Notes under the pieces: model-generated | What the model was told of the DNA's origin: nothing | Database searches by the model: none | Seen by the model: only the letters and a program-made list of their open reading frames with translations | Shown: positions 33,468 to 45,100 of the stretch, in pieces | Numbering within the stretch: position 1 is the first letter of the stretch | Layout of the letters: each line of letters begins with the position of its first letter | Translations under genes and position numbers: made by a program | Source of the DNA: Holtermannia corniformis | Taxonomy: Eukaryota; Basidiomycota; Tremellomycetes; Holtermanniales | DNA: 64,000 bases | Reading direction: 5' to 3' | Assembly (NCBI GenBank): GCA_001599935.1 | Contig: BCIJ01000005.1 | Coordinates: 62,001 to 126,000 of the forward strand

Positions 33468-34197
33468 GGCAGCTATCGACAGTTCAGTACCGTCCTCAAG
33501 GACCCAAACTCACTCGACATTATACTGTAACCAAGACCACTACTTGCCTCTCTCCATCCGTCGCACCGTCTCTCCAATCCGCCAAGGAACGTGGGTACGG
33601 TTGTTGTTCTTTGCCCAGGTGCGAGAAGTAATCACTGCCCCGTTGGGAATCCAGCCAAGCTCATCCACTCTCACGCCCGGCGATCAAAGGCGGGTCGGCG
33701 CGCAGGTCATGAGAGCTTGCACCGTTACAACGCCGTCTTTTCACGCCGGTGAGCTCGGGTCGTACCATCAGCTGGCGTCCAGACCTAACTCTGGGTCGTG
33801 CAGCTAGCGCACTGACCGGACCCGGTTGCGAGGTCCGAGCTCGCGTTTCACCTGGTCACTAGCGACGTTGGATCGGATTTGTTCTCGCCCAAGCGCCAAA
33901 GGTAGCGATATAGGGGCCGCCGACGACGCCGCCGAACACGAATGCGGATGGCGCAAAGGCAGGATACTCCGCTAGATGTTGGCGCAACACGTACGACGGG
34001 TGATCGCCACTTTCAGGTCCGGCCGTGCGCACGGGCCCCACGCAGCGTCAAAGTATACATCAAAGCGTGTAGTCTATGCTATAGTCGGCCCAGCCGGGGT
34101 TCGGATCCCAGCTCGGCCGGCGAGAGGGTCCGTGGGATGACTAGGGTGATCGTAAAGTGTTTGGGTTGTAAGACGTAGGTCAATGTCCTGATGCCGT
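33468..34197. other. intergenic region, one possible small frame
   Basis: This 730-bp stretch lies upstream of the proline-rich gene and downstream of the aspartic protease gene (both minus). Apart from the small frame at 33859-34041, nothing with clear coding character is present. A tRNA-like T-arm near 34096-34112 was examined and rejected. Confidence 0.5.
33859..34041 (-). CDS. possible small hydrophobic protein or exon
   Basis: A 60-codon open frame opening at a GTG (34041). Its middle, SYVLRQHLAEYPAFAPSAFV followed by FGGVVGGPYIATFGAWARTN, has a Gly-rich hydrophobic segment and favourable codon use, and could be the C-terminus of a small mitochondrial or membrane protein. No ATG or clear upstream exon could be assigned. 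It may be spurious. Confidence 0.25.
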   Translation of the reverse strand: MGPVRTAGPESGDHPSYVLRQHLAEYPAFAPSAFVFGGVVGGPYIATFGAWARTNPIQRR

Positions 34198-36243
34198 CTA
34201 GGAGAATGCGAATGCTACGAGGCCGGCTGCGACGAGGGCGACCAAGCCGATAGGCGAGGTCGAGGTCAAAGCACCCGACGTCGGGCTGGCACTGCTGGAT
34301 GCAGCTGCGGCGTTGGTCACGCTCGAGTCGGACGCTGATGCGTCGACAGTGACGGTCACGAAGGGCTGTTGCTCGCTTGTAGACGACCGCGCGGTGCTGG
34401 ATGACGAGGCGGCACGCGAGCTCGAGGAACTGCTGCCCGACGTCGTCGACGCAGAAACAGAGCCCGTCGACGCATCGGGCCCAAGAGCCGTAGCGGACGG
34501 AATGCCAGTGCTGAGCGTCGCAGCGGATGAGGTGACGGCGCCTGCTAGCTCGGCAAACCCGACGGCCGCGGGCGAGTAGCGGAAGACTGTATACGTGTTC
34601 TTCAGTGCACTACAGTCGATCAGTAACAGTCAACCCGACGTCAATCCCACGCACGTAGCGCCAACAACTGCAGCACGTCAGCCTACGGTCCACACAGCCC
34701 AAACTTCACTCACTCCACTGCACCGGCGCGCCATCCGGCATTGCCTGGACATAGACCCCGCCCGTGCAATAATTGCTATCGCTTCCGAACCGGCCGAGGT
34801 TAAAGTCCTGGTCGGTAATGTCGATCTCGTACGAGCCAAACTTGAGCTTCATCGTCACGCTCGTCCCGCACGGGTACTCGTAGTAGTTTGCGTACGAGCC
34901 CGTCATCTTGCGTGACGACGGGATGGCGGCGTAAAAGGCGGCGACAATGTCCGACGGGCCACCGATCAGGGTCGTGCCCGTGTCGATAGCGGCGTAGGTT
35001 GAGGACCCGAGAGAGATGGACGTGCCTTGGATTGACATTGCTGGGCTGGGTTAGGCGGCGCAAGCGGCTTTGTGGGCAACGTACATGCGATTGGGATCTG
35101 CCAGTACCGCGGGTCGCTCGACACGGACACATATGTCACGTCACCGGAATACAGCGATGAGTCTGTATGGTCAGCTTGCTGCTTGGTAGAGTGTCAAGGA
35201 CTCGCCTAGGTAACCAAACGTGGCGACACCGCCGTCCTGCTCGTTGCTCGTCGCCGTCGTCACATCGCGGTAGCGCGCCAAGTGAAACGCAAACAGCGGC
35301 GAGCTCCATGGCGACGACGAGGCCGAGGCCAGCGTGACCCACCAAGGGGTTGCGCCAAGGGACGACAGGGATGCCCAAGAGAGCCCCATGAGGCCAGAGA
35401 CGGGGGTCGAGATGAGGGACTGCGTGACGGTATCGACGACGGCTGTGTTGCGTGAGTACAGTAAGCGACATGGTGGCGTGCGGACCAAAAGTCTGCGCTG
35501 CGACAGTGTACCCGCCCATGGTGACGGTGTCTTTCGAAATGATGCCTGACGCTTGGCCCGACTGGTGCACTGTCAGTCGTGTCCACGATTCTCCCTATGC
35601 CTACGCACCCCGTACGAGATTGAGAACGACTCGTTGGTACTGAGAGCGTCAGTACTGTCTTTGCCTCGCCACCTTACACACGTAGAGTAACTGCTCGATG
35701 CCGTTGGGTCAAACATTGTACGGCCGTCGCACCCAGAAGTGTCGGTACACGACTCGCCGGCGACCCAGAGATCGGATGAGCCGGTATCGAGGACAACATT
35801 GAACGTCTGAGCTGGGGTACTGCGAGGCTCAGCAATCTGCAGAGTCGACCGAAACCGGCGACTGACCCGAACGAGACCGAGGCAGAGTAGGACGCGTCGA
35901 GGTCGTGATCGCTAAGATATATTAGTGGGTCAAGTGGAAACCATTCGACCGCGTACGCTAATCTGTCATAGGTCAGCTCGGGGCGGATCACTGCCGCACA
36001 TCCAACTCACTGAACATTGCCATTCTGCCGCCGCCGCCTCCGATGCTCTTTCAAGCTGCGTCTCCGCTCGAGCGGCACTCCGTACTTGTTGTCCAACTTG
36101 TTCGCCTCGGCCAGCAACCAGGATGGATCGCGGTTCCGCCTCGCCGCCTGGTGTTTGGGGTTGTGCGACAGGGCGAGCTTGTACCCCTGTGCATCTGCCA
36201 GGAGCGGTAGAGCGAGGGTGAAGAGGAGGGTAGGGTAGAGCAT
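34198..36243 (-). CDS. GPI-anchored pepsin-type aspartic protease
   Basis: Secreted or cell-surface A1-family protease. It starts MLYPTLLFTLALPLLADAQG, a signal peptide, followed by a basic propeptide (ERRRSLKEHRRRRRQNGNVQ) with likely dibasic processing sites. The first catalytic motif is FNVVLDTGSSDLWVAGESC, then SFSISYGSGQASGIISKDTV. The second is YAAIDTGTTLIGGPSDI. The last exon gives GDTALKNVYTVFRYSPAAVG, then a long Ser/Thr/Ala-rich stalk and a hydrophobic tail ending LVALVAAGLVAFAFS, as expected for GPI attachment. The stop is at 34198. At least eight introns, with exon limits in the 35400-36000 part uncertain. It is yapsin-like in layout; substrates are unknown. Confidence 0.88.
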
Positions 36244-36851
36244 GTTCTCGACGCAAAGGAATGACTGGCTGCGAGTATTACGGTTCGATGGTGATTATTG
36301 ACGGTGCTGGGCCGATGTGGAGAGCCAAAGACTACCTACGCTAAAGCCGTAGCGCCCAAGAGTCAGACGAGCGATTAAGGGTACAAACAGTCCGATGTGT
36401 ATAGTAGCGTCTGTGCGATCCTTGTCCTTTGGGTGAGCCAGCACCAGTGTCCAAGTCGGCAGTGGGAATGAAGCCGCGATCGACACGGCTGATGAAAGGA
36501 GGAGAGGAACGAGGGTCGTCTTGGCGCCTGGGCAGTGAGTACAAGACGCTGGCGGTGCGGCGACTGCGGTGCGCAGATGGACGCACAGGCGAGCGAGGAA
36601 CGGTGACGGCGTGCAGACTCTGGCCCTTGGCGAGGCGCGTCTCAGTCTCCACGTCGACGACCGGCGAGTGCTTAGAGTTGGTCAGGTGGACGAGTACGCA
36701 TCTGTACATGCTCGACTGTCTCGCGCAGACCACGGCCGCGCAGCCACGGCGAGAGAGCATACAGACGAAAAGGACGCAAGCGGCTCGAGTTGCCACGGAC
36801 CAGCCCCGTCGCGTGCAAAGCTCAAACGGCCACGACTCGCTGCATCCGACT
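36244..36851. other. intergenic between protease gene and RPT6
   Basis: This 608-bp stretch, between two minus-strand genes, is expected to hold the protease promoter and the RPT6 3' end. Long frames on both strands here have poor codon character and no homology I recognise. Confidence 0.5.
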
Positions 36852-38623
36852 CTAGCTAAACAGCTTGTTGACGCTCGTGTTGCCGGCCTCGGCGTTCTTC
36901 TTGAGCACCTTTGCAACGGCCATCTCAAAGTCCTCTTGGCCGACGTACTGCCGGCGCTCACGCAACGCGTACATGCCTGAGACACGTCAACGACTGCGCA
37001 GGTGGCAAATTGCAGCAGCACTCACCGGCCTCGGTGCAGATCCCGCGCACCTCGGCCCCAGAGCAGTGGCCCATCTTGTCGGCCAGCGCGGCAAAGTCGA
37101 TCCCGCGTTGCAGAGACATCTGTGCTGTGTGAGCTCACGAGTGACTAAGCGGCGAGGTGACAGCTGATGCTGCATCGGTTAACGCCGCTCAAGGATCGCT
37201 CGCAAAGATCTGGAGTAATGAACGTCCACGAAGCACGCTCGCCGCCCATCACCAGCACTGCCGAGATCGAGCGAGCTAGCGTCATACCGACTCCACACCG
37301 GATTCGCTCCCAGAGCGAACCCAAACCGCGAAACAGATATGACACGGCCAATGTGCGCACGCGGCACGAGTAGCAGCACCAGCGCACCCACCTTGCGGCT
37401 ATGGATCTTGAGGATCGTGACGCGCGCTTCGGGGTTGGGTGGTGGGAATTCAATTTTGCGATCGATCCGGCCTGGACGGAGGAGGGCCGAGTCGAGAATG
37501 TCTGCTTCGGTCAGCTAGATCTCTCTGTCCGGCTCGAGCGAAACACACCGATACGGTTGGTGGCCATGATGACCTATCAATGTCAATTCATGTTCAGTGC
37601 TAGAACGCAACCCACCTTGATGTTCTTTGTGGGCTCAAAGCCGTCGAGCTGGTTCAAGAGCTCGAGCATTGTCCTCTGGACCTCTGAATCCCCACCGCCG
37701 TCACCGCGCGAGCTCCCGATCGAGTCAATCTCATCCATAAAGATGATCGACGGCGCGTGCTCTCTGGCCATGACGAAGAGCTCTCGGACCATGCGACTGC
37801 CCTCGCCGATATACTTTTGCACGAGCTCGGACCCACTGACGCGGATGAACCGACAGTCGGTGTGGTGCGCGACCGCACGCGCGAGCAGCGTCTTGCCCGT
37901 TCCCGGTGGGCCGTAGAGCAACACGCCTTTGGGTTGAGCGATCCCGAGGGCCTCGAACAGTTCAGGGTGCTTGATCGGCAGCTCGATGACCTCTTTGACC
38001 TCTTTGATCTGCTTGTCGAGACCGCCGACCATTTCGTACGTGCTGTCTGGCACCTTTTCAACCATCATGAGCGATACGAGCGGGTCGATCTTGTTAGGCA
38101 GGATCGAGTGGAGCAGATACGAGTCGGATTTGAGGGCCACACGCAGATTCGGCGTCAACGAGGCGAGTGGGATATCGGGTGAAAAGTCGACGACTGCGTA
38201 CAGAGGATGAGCTCGAGACCTCGGGTACCGTATCGGGCAACGCACTGTATTTGCCCTCTGGCTGAACCTTGACCAACACCTTCTTCTTGCCCATGACCTT
38301 TACGACCTCGCCGACATAGCTCCCGGGCTCCTGCAGCAGCTGCAGCTCCTCGCGCAGTAGCCTCACGCGCGCGTTCAGCGCATTCCGCTGCGCTTCCAGT
38401 CGTCGCAGGTTCTGGCTCTTGCGCGTAATCAGCCTGGATGATCGTCAGCTTGGAGTTCCAAGCAGGGATCACACGACGGACTGCTCAGCGGCCTCGATCT
38501 TGTTCTGATAGTAGTTCTGCGAAGCCAGTCAGCAACAGCGATCGCCGAGCTCGGACTGACCCTGATCGCACCCCCTTGAGCGGGCGTGACGGTCGATGGC
38601 TGAGTCTGCGTCGCGACCGACAT
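36852..38623 (-). CDS. RPT6: 26S proteasome ATPase subunit Rpt6
   Basis: AAA+ ATPase of the 19S regulatory particle base. It starts [20 protein letters not shown] at 38623. A coiled-coil N-terminus follows ([20 protein letters not shown]), then the OB-fold ([20 protein letters not shown]). The AAA domain has Walker [21 protein letters not shown], Walker [14 protein letters not shown], and the Arg-finger region [20 protein letters not shown]. The C-terminal exons give [20 protein letters not shown] and [20 protein letters not shown], stop 36852. About seven introns. A PACE-like TTTGCCACC lies 296 bp upstream inside the end of PUS1, and another GGTGGCAAA lies in an intron at 37001. Confidence 0.97.
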
Positions 38624-38816
38624 GCTTGCTGTTGTTCTGGATCCAATAGTGCAGTCTATGATTGCCTATCTCGTTGCAGCCTTGCTCGTCTTGTCTATCG
38701 AATCGTCCGTCGTGAGGTCATACAGCAACGCGCAAGCTCAACTGGAGAGGGGGTTACGGCCCATCATCGGCGTTTCGGCGATACCGTATGCATGGGGTCA
38801 AGCAGCCATCTTGAGA

Positions 38817-41295
38817 TCAACCCTCGAGCTCACCCCGCTTCAGCGCTGCCTTGTCAATCTCGTCATCTTCGCTCTCGAGCGCATCAGCCTCCGTCTTGGA
38901 ATCGCTGTTGGCGCTGGGTTTGCCACCGGCGCGATCCCGCTTCGGACGTGCGACCTGAGTCGAGTCGGGGATGTCACCCTTGGAACTGGCAATGTCAGTT
39001 GCGGCGCGCGGCACGGGGACAAGAGCAGCCGCAACGTACTTGAGATAGTCGAGTTCAGGCCCGCTCGAAGCATCCATCTGCCTCGTCCAGTCAAAGTAGC
39101 TAGCTCCGTCAGCTCTCCCGTGCCGTTGCCATCCACTCACCACAGCGTCGCCAGCTCCTCTTCTCGCAGCCGCTCGTAGATGTGCTTGACCTTGAACGCG
39201 TCAATCTCGTCTCTGTACAGCTCATAGTCGATCTACACGGCCATGAGCGCTCATTCCAAACAGCGCGTTCAACCGACCTCGTCGCGCTCGATATTGGCCC
39301 CGCCAGGGTCGTGCTTGATCTTGCTGTTATACACTGCAAACTGGGGCTGCTCGAGCAACAGACCCAGTGGGGGCGCTTTAGGGATCACAATGTTCTTCGG
39401 ACCTAGGTCCGATCAGTCTTGATCCCCGCAGCGATCCGTGACGGACCAAACGAGGGCTCGAGAAGAGACGTCGGCGTGTTGGTGCGCGTCATCAACACGG
39501 CCATGGAGATCATCTTGCGCTACGTGATCAACTCGTCAGTTCCGTCTCGCCATCGATCTCGAACCATGACACACAATCTGATGCAGCATAAAGCTCTGGC
39601 CGTGGATCCGGACCGAGATCCACTCGATCTCGCCGTAGACTTGTGGGTCGCGGACCTGGCCAAGTCAGCGGCGCGCCAAGACGGCAGAGACTAACCTCGA
39701 GCGAGAGCATGTAGCGCTTGACCGTCTTGTCGTTATAAGGCTTTGCGACCGTGTAGTTGTGAAAGTTGCTGCGATGCCTCAGTCCGCAGACCAAACGTCA
39801 TCGATAGCAACTCACTGCGTGCCCTTGTATCCATCGATCACAGCTCTGAACCTGGCCAATGACGCCTCATCGACCCTCCAGCCTCGCCACCGTTCCGCTG
39901 TAGCACGCTTCCGCGCCTCGTCGCTCTCTGCCTCCTTGTCCACCTCGGCGGCAGCGCCTTCTCGAGTCCAAAACTCGTCGGCCGTACCGAGAGCGGTCCG
40001 CCAGCCTGGACTGGAGCTATCGAGCTTGAGGGCGAGTGGGGTACCGGGCCGCGGTGGTAGCAGAGTATACGAGGGCAGCAGGTATTCGTACACTCGCGAG
40101 TCGCACCCTCTGTGTGAGTGTCAGCGTGCGCGCGATGTAAGGTGGTGACCTGGCCATGTGCAGCCCAAACCATGCAGAGGCACCGAGAGCAGTCATAAAC
40201 CGTGGCCACCCAGTGCCGAGGCCAAAGGAGAACCACAAGAAAACACAAACAACTCACTGCCTCGCCTGAAACCCCGCCGTGGTCCTGACAGACCCCCACA
40301 TACGGATCGTGGGCGGCAGAAAACTATTAACGTATGCAGCGAGCGATGCAAACTGTTCTGGGATCGGTTGGGTCGAGATCATTTTGAGCGAGATGCTGGT
40401 GAGCGTGCGTTAGCGTAGCGGCGGAATCGGTTCGCGAGCTGGACGGATCAAGATTCACCAATTCCCCGCGGCGTGTACGCCTGCATCCGTCCGCGCTGCG
40501 CGCTGCAAGTCGACCTGGAGATCAGTGTTAGCGCCGATACGGTCGTGTGTATAGAGCTTGCGCTGGTCGACGTGGCTAGCATACGAGCTCAAGCCAAGCG
40601 GATAGACTAACCTTTTTCGAATCGTCTGCGTTATCGGCCGAGATAGCGCCGGCTTTGACGAGCGCCTTGAAGAATTCGCCCTCGATCGTCTGGGCGTGAA
40701 GTTGGCTTGGTCCGGATCAGCCCGGCTTGGTCATCGCATCGCAGCCAATACATACATCTGCATCCCTGAATAGCCCGTCCCGCAATAGCTACCGATCGTC
40801 TCATCAGCTCAAGCCCTGCGCCCGGCAGACGCAGACGCAGACGCACCCGATCAAGACGGCAGTTTTCTTCTTTGGTAACCTGACCTTTTTCTCCTCGCCC
40901 TCGGCTAGCGCGCGAGGCGCTCGAGGAGGCTCCTTGTTCCACTCTTTGCGCTTTTCGGATTTAGGCAGGGATTTGTACGGGATCTGGTAGCGCTCTTTCT
41001 TCTTCTTTGGCTCTTCGGCTGTTGAAGTCGAGGGCTCGGCTGTGGTATTGGTGACGGAAGCGACGTGGCCGGTGTCGGTTGAGCCGCCTTGTGTGACTGA
41101 AGCGCTGCCTGTACTCTCTCCGTCCTTGATAGCAACGTCTCCGCTACCAGGCGCAAGCGCAGCCGAAGATGAAGCGACCGGCTCGAGATGCTGTCGTTTG
41201 GCCATGACCGGCGATGGCGAGCGGATGGCAGTACGTTTCACTGGCTGTGATGGTTCAGGTGCGTGTACCGCTTGATCCTGTGTGCTCTCTGCCAT
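38817..41295 (-). CDS. PUS1: tRNA pseudouridine synthase Pus1
   Basis: TruA-family enzyme converting uridines in tRNAs (and some mRNAs/snRNAs) to pseudouridine in the nucleus. The ATG at 41295 ([20 protein letters not shown]) is chosen; an open frame extends further upstream but without support. A disordered N-terminus with [10 protein letters not shown] precedes the core. The TruA motifs are [17 protein letters not shown] and [20 protein letters not shown], where the Asp of RTDAGVHA is the catalytic residue. Then come [40 protein letters not shown] and [15 protein letters not shown]. The last exon (39143-38817) encodes [20 protein letters not shown] and an acidic Ser-rich tail ending [11 protein letters not shown]. 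About ten short introns, several by inference. Confidence 0.92.
38919..38927 (-). promoter_or_regulatory. PACE-like box upstream of RPT6
   Basis: TTTGCCACC (GGTGGCAAA on the RPT6 strand) lies about 300 bp upstream of the RPT6 start, inside the last exon of PUS1 where it encodes part of a Gly-Gly-Lys. It matches the Saccharomyces Rpn4 site exactly. Its position within coding sequence and the presence of other copies make function uncertain. Confidence 0.3.
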
Positions 41296-41386
41296 GGTGT
41301 GCGCTGTAGCCGTGTGGGTTGACCAACTTTTGCTGCGACATCTCGTCAACGTTTTGGTGGTGAGCGTGGGAAACTGAACCCGTGAT

Positions 41387-41392
41387 CACGTG
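41387..41392. promoter_or_regulatory. CACGTG box in PUS1/CHCHD5 divergent promoter
   Basis: TGATCACGTGACC contains an 8-bp TCACGTGA palindrome. It lies 92 bp upstream of the PUS1 start and 77 bp upstream of the twin-CX9C gene start, in a divergent promoter of only 173 bp. Confidence 0.45.
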
Positions 41393-41468
41393 ACCGCTCC
41401 GTTTGCTCTTGCCTCTGCGCCCGATCGAAACCTTGGACTGGTCTGGAAGCGACCGGTCCATCGTAGCC

Positions 41469-41952
41469 ATGGATCTCTCGTTCGATCTCGTCGCTTCGAG
41501 TGCGTGACTGTCGATCGTGGCGTGCCACTGTCCATGTCTCGGATGCTAACTCGGCCGTTGGCAGAGTGTACGGCCCAGCTCGCGGCCTATCAAAAGGTTT
41601 GCCGTCTAGCGCGTGATCCCGCTCGCTGACCGGACACGGCCCAGTGCGTCCAGCAGAACGTGAATGGCGATTGGGCGACGCAGTGTGCCGCTCAAGGCCG
41701 CGCATTGACCGTCTGTGCAGACACGTCGTGCGTCCAAGGCTGTCGCTGCGGGCCGCGCTCACCGCCCCGCGCCGCAGGATCCCGCACCTAGCCGCGCTCA
41801 AGCGGGCGTGTCGATTACCGATCGAGCGGTACAGTGCGTGCTTGGACGCGCACGCCACAGCGGCCGACGACGTGGTCGGGTCGCGCTGTGGCGCGCTCTT
41901 GAAGGAGCTCTGGGACTGCTGCGAGGCCCACCAGGCTGCCAGCGGCGTTTAG
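41469..41952 (+). CDS. MIX14: twin-CX9C mitochondrial protein, CHCHD5/Mix14-like
   Basis: Small intermembrane-space protein of the kind imported by the Mia40 disulfide relay. Four exons join to MDLSFDLVAS, then KCTAQLAAYQKCVQQNVNGD, QCAAQGRALTVCADTS, IPHLAALKRACRLPIERYSA, and SRCGALLKELWDCCEAHQAA, stop 41950-41952. The four Cys-x9-Cys segments (CTAQLAAYQKC, CAAQGRALTVC, CRLPIERYSAC, CGALLKELWDC) form two CHCH hairpins, the arrangement of human CHCHD5 and yeast Mix14. Length about 107 residues, usual for the family. The exact biochemical role of the family is not settled. Its promoter is shared with PUS1. Confidence 0.82.
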
Positions 41953-42186
41953 ACGATCCGATCGGATCTGGGATCTGGGGGCGCGCTCGGGGCCAACGAG
42001 CTGATTGGGTGGATGGTCATGAGCGCTCGGGGGATTGATCCGAGCTTTGTAGTATTCCCGAGTGATAGCAAACGGTGTGAGAAACGCTTAGTGAGCGTGT
42101 CGATGAAAAGCCAGAGTGACGGCAAAACGAACGGCACGTCGATCAGACACCTTGGCGTCGGATTCCAGCACTGGTCACCGGGCAGC

Positions 42187-45100
42187 ATGACAGACTGGGC
42201 AGACCATCCGTATCCTCAGCACCAGCACCAGCAACAGCACCGCCAGCCCAGGCCAGGCCCAGGCTCACCGCGTCGACCGCCCGGGCAATCGCTCGTGACA
42301 CTGGCGGCGACACCCTACGATCGCCACCACCAGCACCCGGATCAACAACCATATCCTCACCACGCAAACATGTACCCTCACCACAGCTGGCCCCCACAAG
42401 GCTCGGGATCGTACCCACCCTCGATCCCTCCCAGTATAAACTACTACCACGACCCGGCACCCGCACCGGCACACTACCCGACCGAGCCGTTCACTCCTAG
42501 TTCAGGATCGTCCTCGCACCTCGGACTGCCGTTTGGAGGCGGTCACGCACTCGCTAGATCACTCAGCGATCAATCACAGGCATCGACGTCGTCAGCGTTC
42601 GACTACCTGCCTTCGCGCAAGCGGCCCGCAGTGGATGCGTTGGGCGTTGGCCAGCCAGGACCAGCCGGAGGGAAAAAAGCCAGATCACTCAGTAACGAAG
42701 TTGAACGTGCGCGCACCCAGTCTGCACACGCGCCAACGCCAGCACAACCACAACCACAACCACAGGCACAAGCACAGGGCAAAAAGGAAAAGGGCCCAAG
42801 GAACTGTAAAGAGTGTCGAAGGACCAAAGTGAGTTTCGACCCGTCCATCTAGGGCAGAGCTAAGACGCCCAGGCGAAATGCGATAGGGGTATGTTGCTCC
42901 CTCGCTCGACCCAGTTACTGACCACGTCCACCGCCAGTGTTCCCGTGTTCGAATTGTACGTGGGCCGTTTGCCACCCATCGTGTCACATCAGGCTGATCC
43001 ACAACCCAACGACAGGCCGCAAGCGGGGATGCGCCGTCGTCTGCCCCGATGGCGATTTGAGCTGCATGGTCGGTAAACGATTGGTCCTCGCCTCGACCGA
43101 ACAGCTGCATGAACGCGTGAGTCGGGTGGTGGCTCTTGATCGGTTTCATGGTCTGGCAAGGTCGCATCGGTGGCGGTGCGATCGACTTGATCGCGCTCGC
43201 TTGCACCGTACCACCGCAGAGTCTGGCATGGATCCTTGGTCTCCCCGTTACCGCAATCGGCGGAGCTCGAGACGATGACCGGCGGATTGCGCTGTCGATC
43301 TGACACGCCTCGTGCTCCGTCGTGTTCAACGCTGCATCCTCGTCTCGGTAGTCGCTTCAAGGCGGCTGCTGTACGACCGCCTTCCTCATAGCGCCCGCAC
43401 GCCGTGAAACTCGCAACTCGTGCAAAGTGCACTTTGACTCGTCCGCGGTGGATGTGGTCAGCTTTAGCTGTGCGTTGGGCACGGCCCTGCTGTCCACACC
43501 AGACGTACAGTGAGGAGGCTCTTATGATCAAGCGGCAGCCGTTAGTGCACATTGGGTTGCTCGCGGTATTGCATCGCTTCAAGAACCGGTTCACTCGCCC
43601 GCGTCATCACATACCTCAACTCTACAACCAATGCGCCCTGCCAGAGCTAACGCCACCCAGATCGCCCAACTCGAATCAGCCCTCTTCCAAGCCCACTCCC
43701 AAGTCTCCCAAACGCCCCATTCCCTCCTCTCGGCCGAATTCCTCGATATCGGCAACACGGTCGTCCCGCCGACTCAAGACACGAAACCCGTGATCGCGGG
43801 CCTGGGCGCGCTCGCGGTCGAAGATGAGGTCGTGGAACTTTCGGGGCGCAATTGGGCTAGTGAGAACGCGACGCCGGCGTTGAGGCGGACGGTGAGTTGC
43901 TTTTCGGGCTGGGTTAGGGTAGGCGAGGGTGTTGCGACACTGGTGAAGGATTGGTTGGCTCTGGCTGTGCTAAGCGATCTCTGTGCGTCGGCGCGAATCG
44001 CGACGGTTGACCGCCCTTCGTAATGTTCAGGCAGAGTCCCCGTGATTCGCGCCAGTTGCTGCAGGGCTCAGCAATGGCTGGTGCTCCGGGTTGCCTTGAC
44101 GCGACTGCGACGTGCTTTCGCTATAAATGTCTCGACGCCAGCGCAATACTGACACCTCGCAGGCGCAGGACGACCGAATGGCCGAGCGGATGAAGGCTCA
44201 AACAGCCGAAGACCGCAAGCGTGCACTGCGGCGACTGCAGGAGCTGATGCGAGCGTTGCCACCGAGGGAAGAGACGCAGCGCCGGGCAAACCTGTTTTGG
44301 AGTGTGAGTCGTTCCAGTGACAAGGCTTGAGCGATACTGACCCAACGCAGCGGTCGGGGTGGTTGTCCGTGTCGCAGGGAGACTGCGAAGCGCGCTAATG
44401 TGCTCAGCCCAAACATTCTGCGCCGAGAAGAATTCGACGCGCTGTACGAACCGGCCGCTTACGGTACGCTGACACGCACCCACGACGCGCCCTGACTTGC
44501 CCAGCCCCAACGCCAGAGAACCCCGTGTCCCCGCACAAACTGGCTTGCGTGTACATTACGCTCGCGTTCTCAGCCTACCTCGACCTCGACAACCATGCAG
44601 CCGACGATCCCGTCATCGGCGAGTTCTTTGAAAACGCCCAGGCGTGCTTCGAGACGCGCTTCTTTGGCTTTGGAGCCAGTCTTGCGGGCATTCAAGCTCT
44701 GGGTCTCATGGCGCTGTTTGTACAATTCGGGTGGACGGGAGGCGCGACGTGGACACTTTTGCGCCAGATGACAGCGGCGGTGCAACAAGTGGGTGCATTG
44801 ATGCGTTCTAGGCCCGGCTGACCCACGTAGCTTGGACTGCACCGCGAGCTGCGGACAAACCATCATACGTTGCGTGAGCTCAATCTCCGCCGACGCGTCT
44901 TCCACGAAGCTTTCATGCTCGACTGCATCCTCAGCTTGACGGCCGGCAATCGAGTCGCCATCAGCCCTGACGAGATTGACGCAATGTATCCGACCGACGC
45001 GGGACCCGAGCAGCATATGAAGTATGCGTACATGCTTGACGGCCAGAGCCAGGTCATGCAGCTGGTGCGTCGGTATCACCACCACTTGATCAGACTGACG

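Noticed and set aside
33340..33807. 155-codon plus-strand open frame.
   Set aside because: It is partly antisense to exon 1 of the proline-rich gene; no domain, and no supporting promoter or splice context.
34021..34119. tRNA-like sequence: GGTTCGGATCC T-arm, with GGCCGTG upstream able to pair with CTCGGCC downstream (6 of 7).
   Set aside because: The T-stem has a mismatch, position 58 is G not A, no A-box or D-arm is recognisable, and the spacing is too long without a convincing anticodon arm and intron.
36341..37021. 226-codon minus-strand open frame.
   Set aside because: It runs out of frame through the last exon of RPT6 and the intergenic region; composition is not protein-like.
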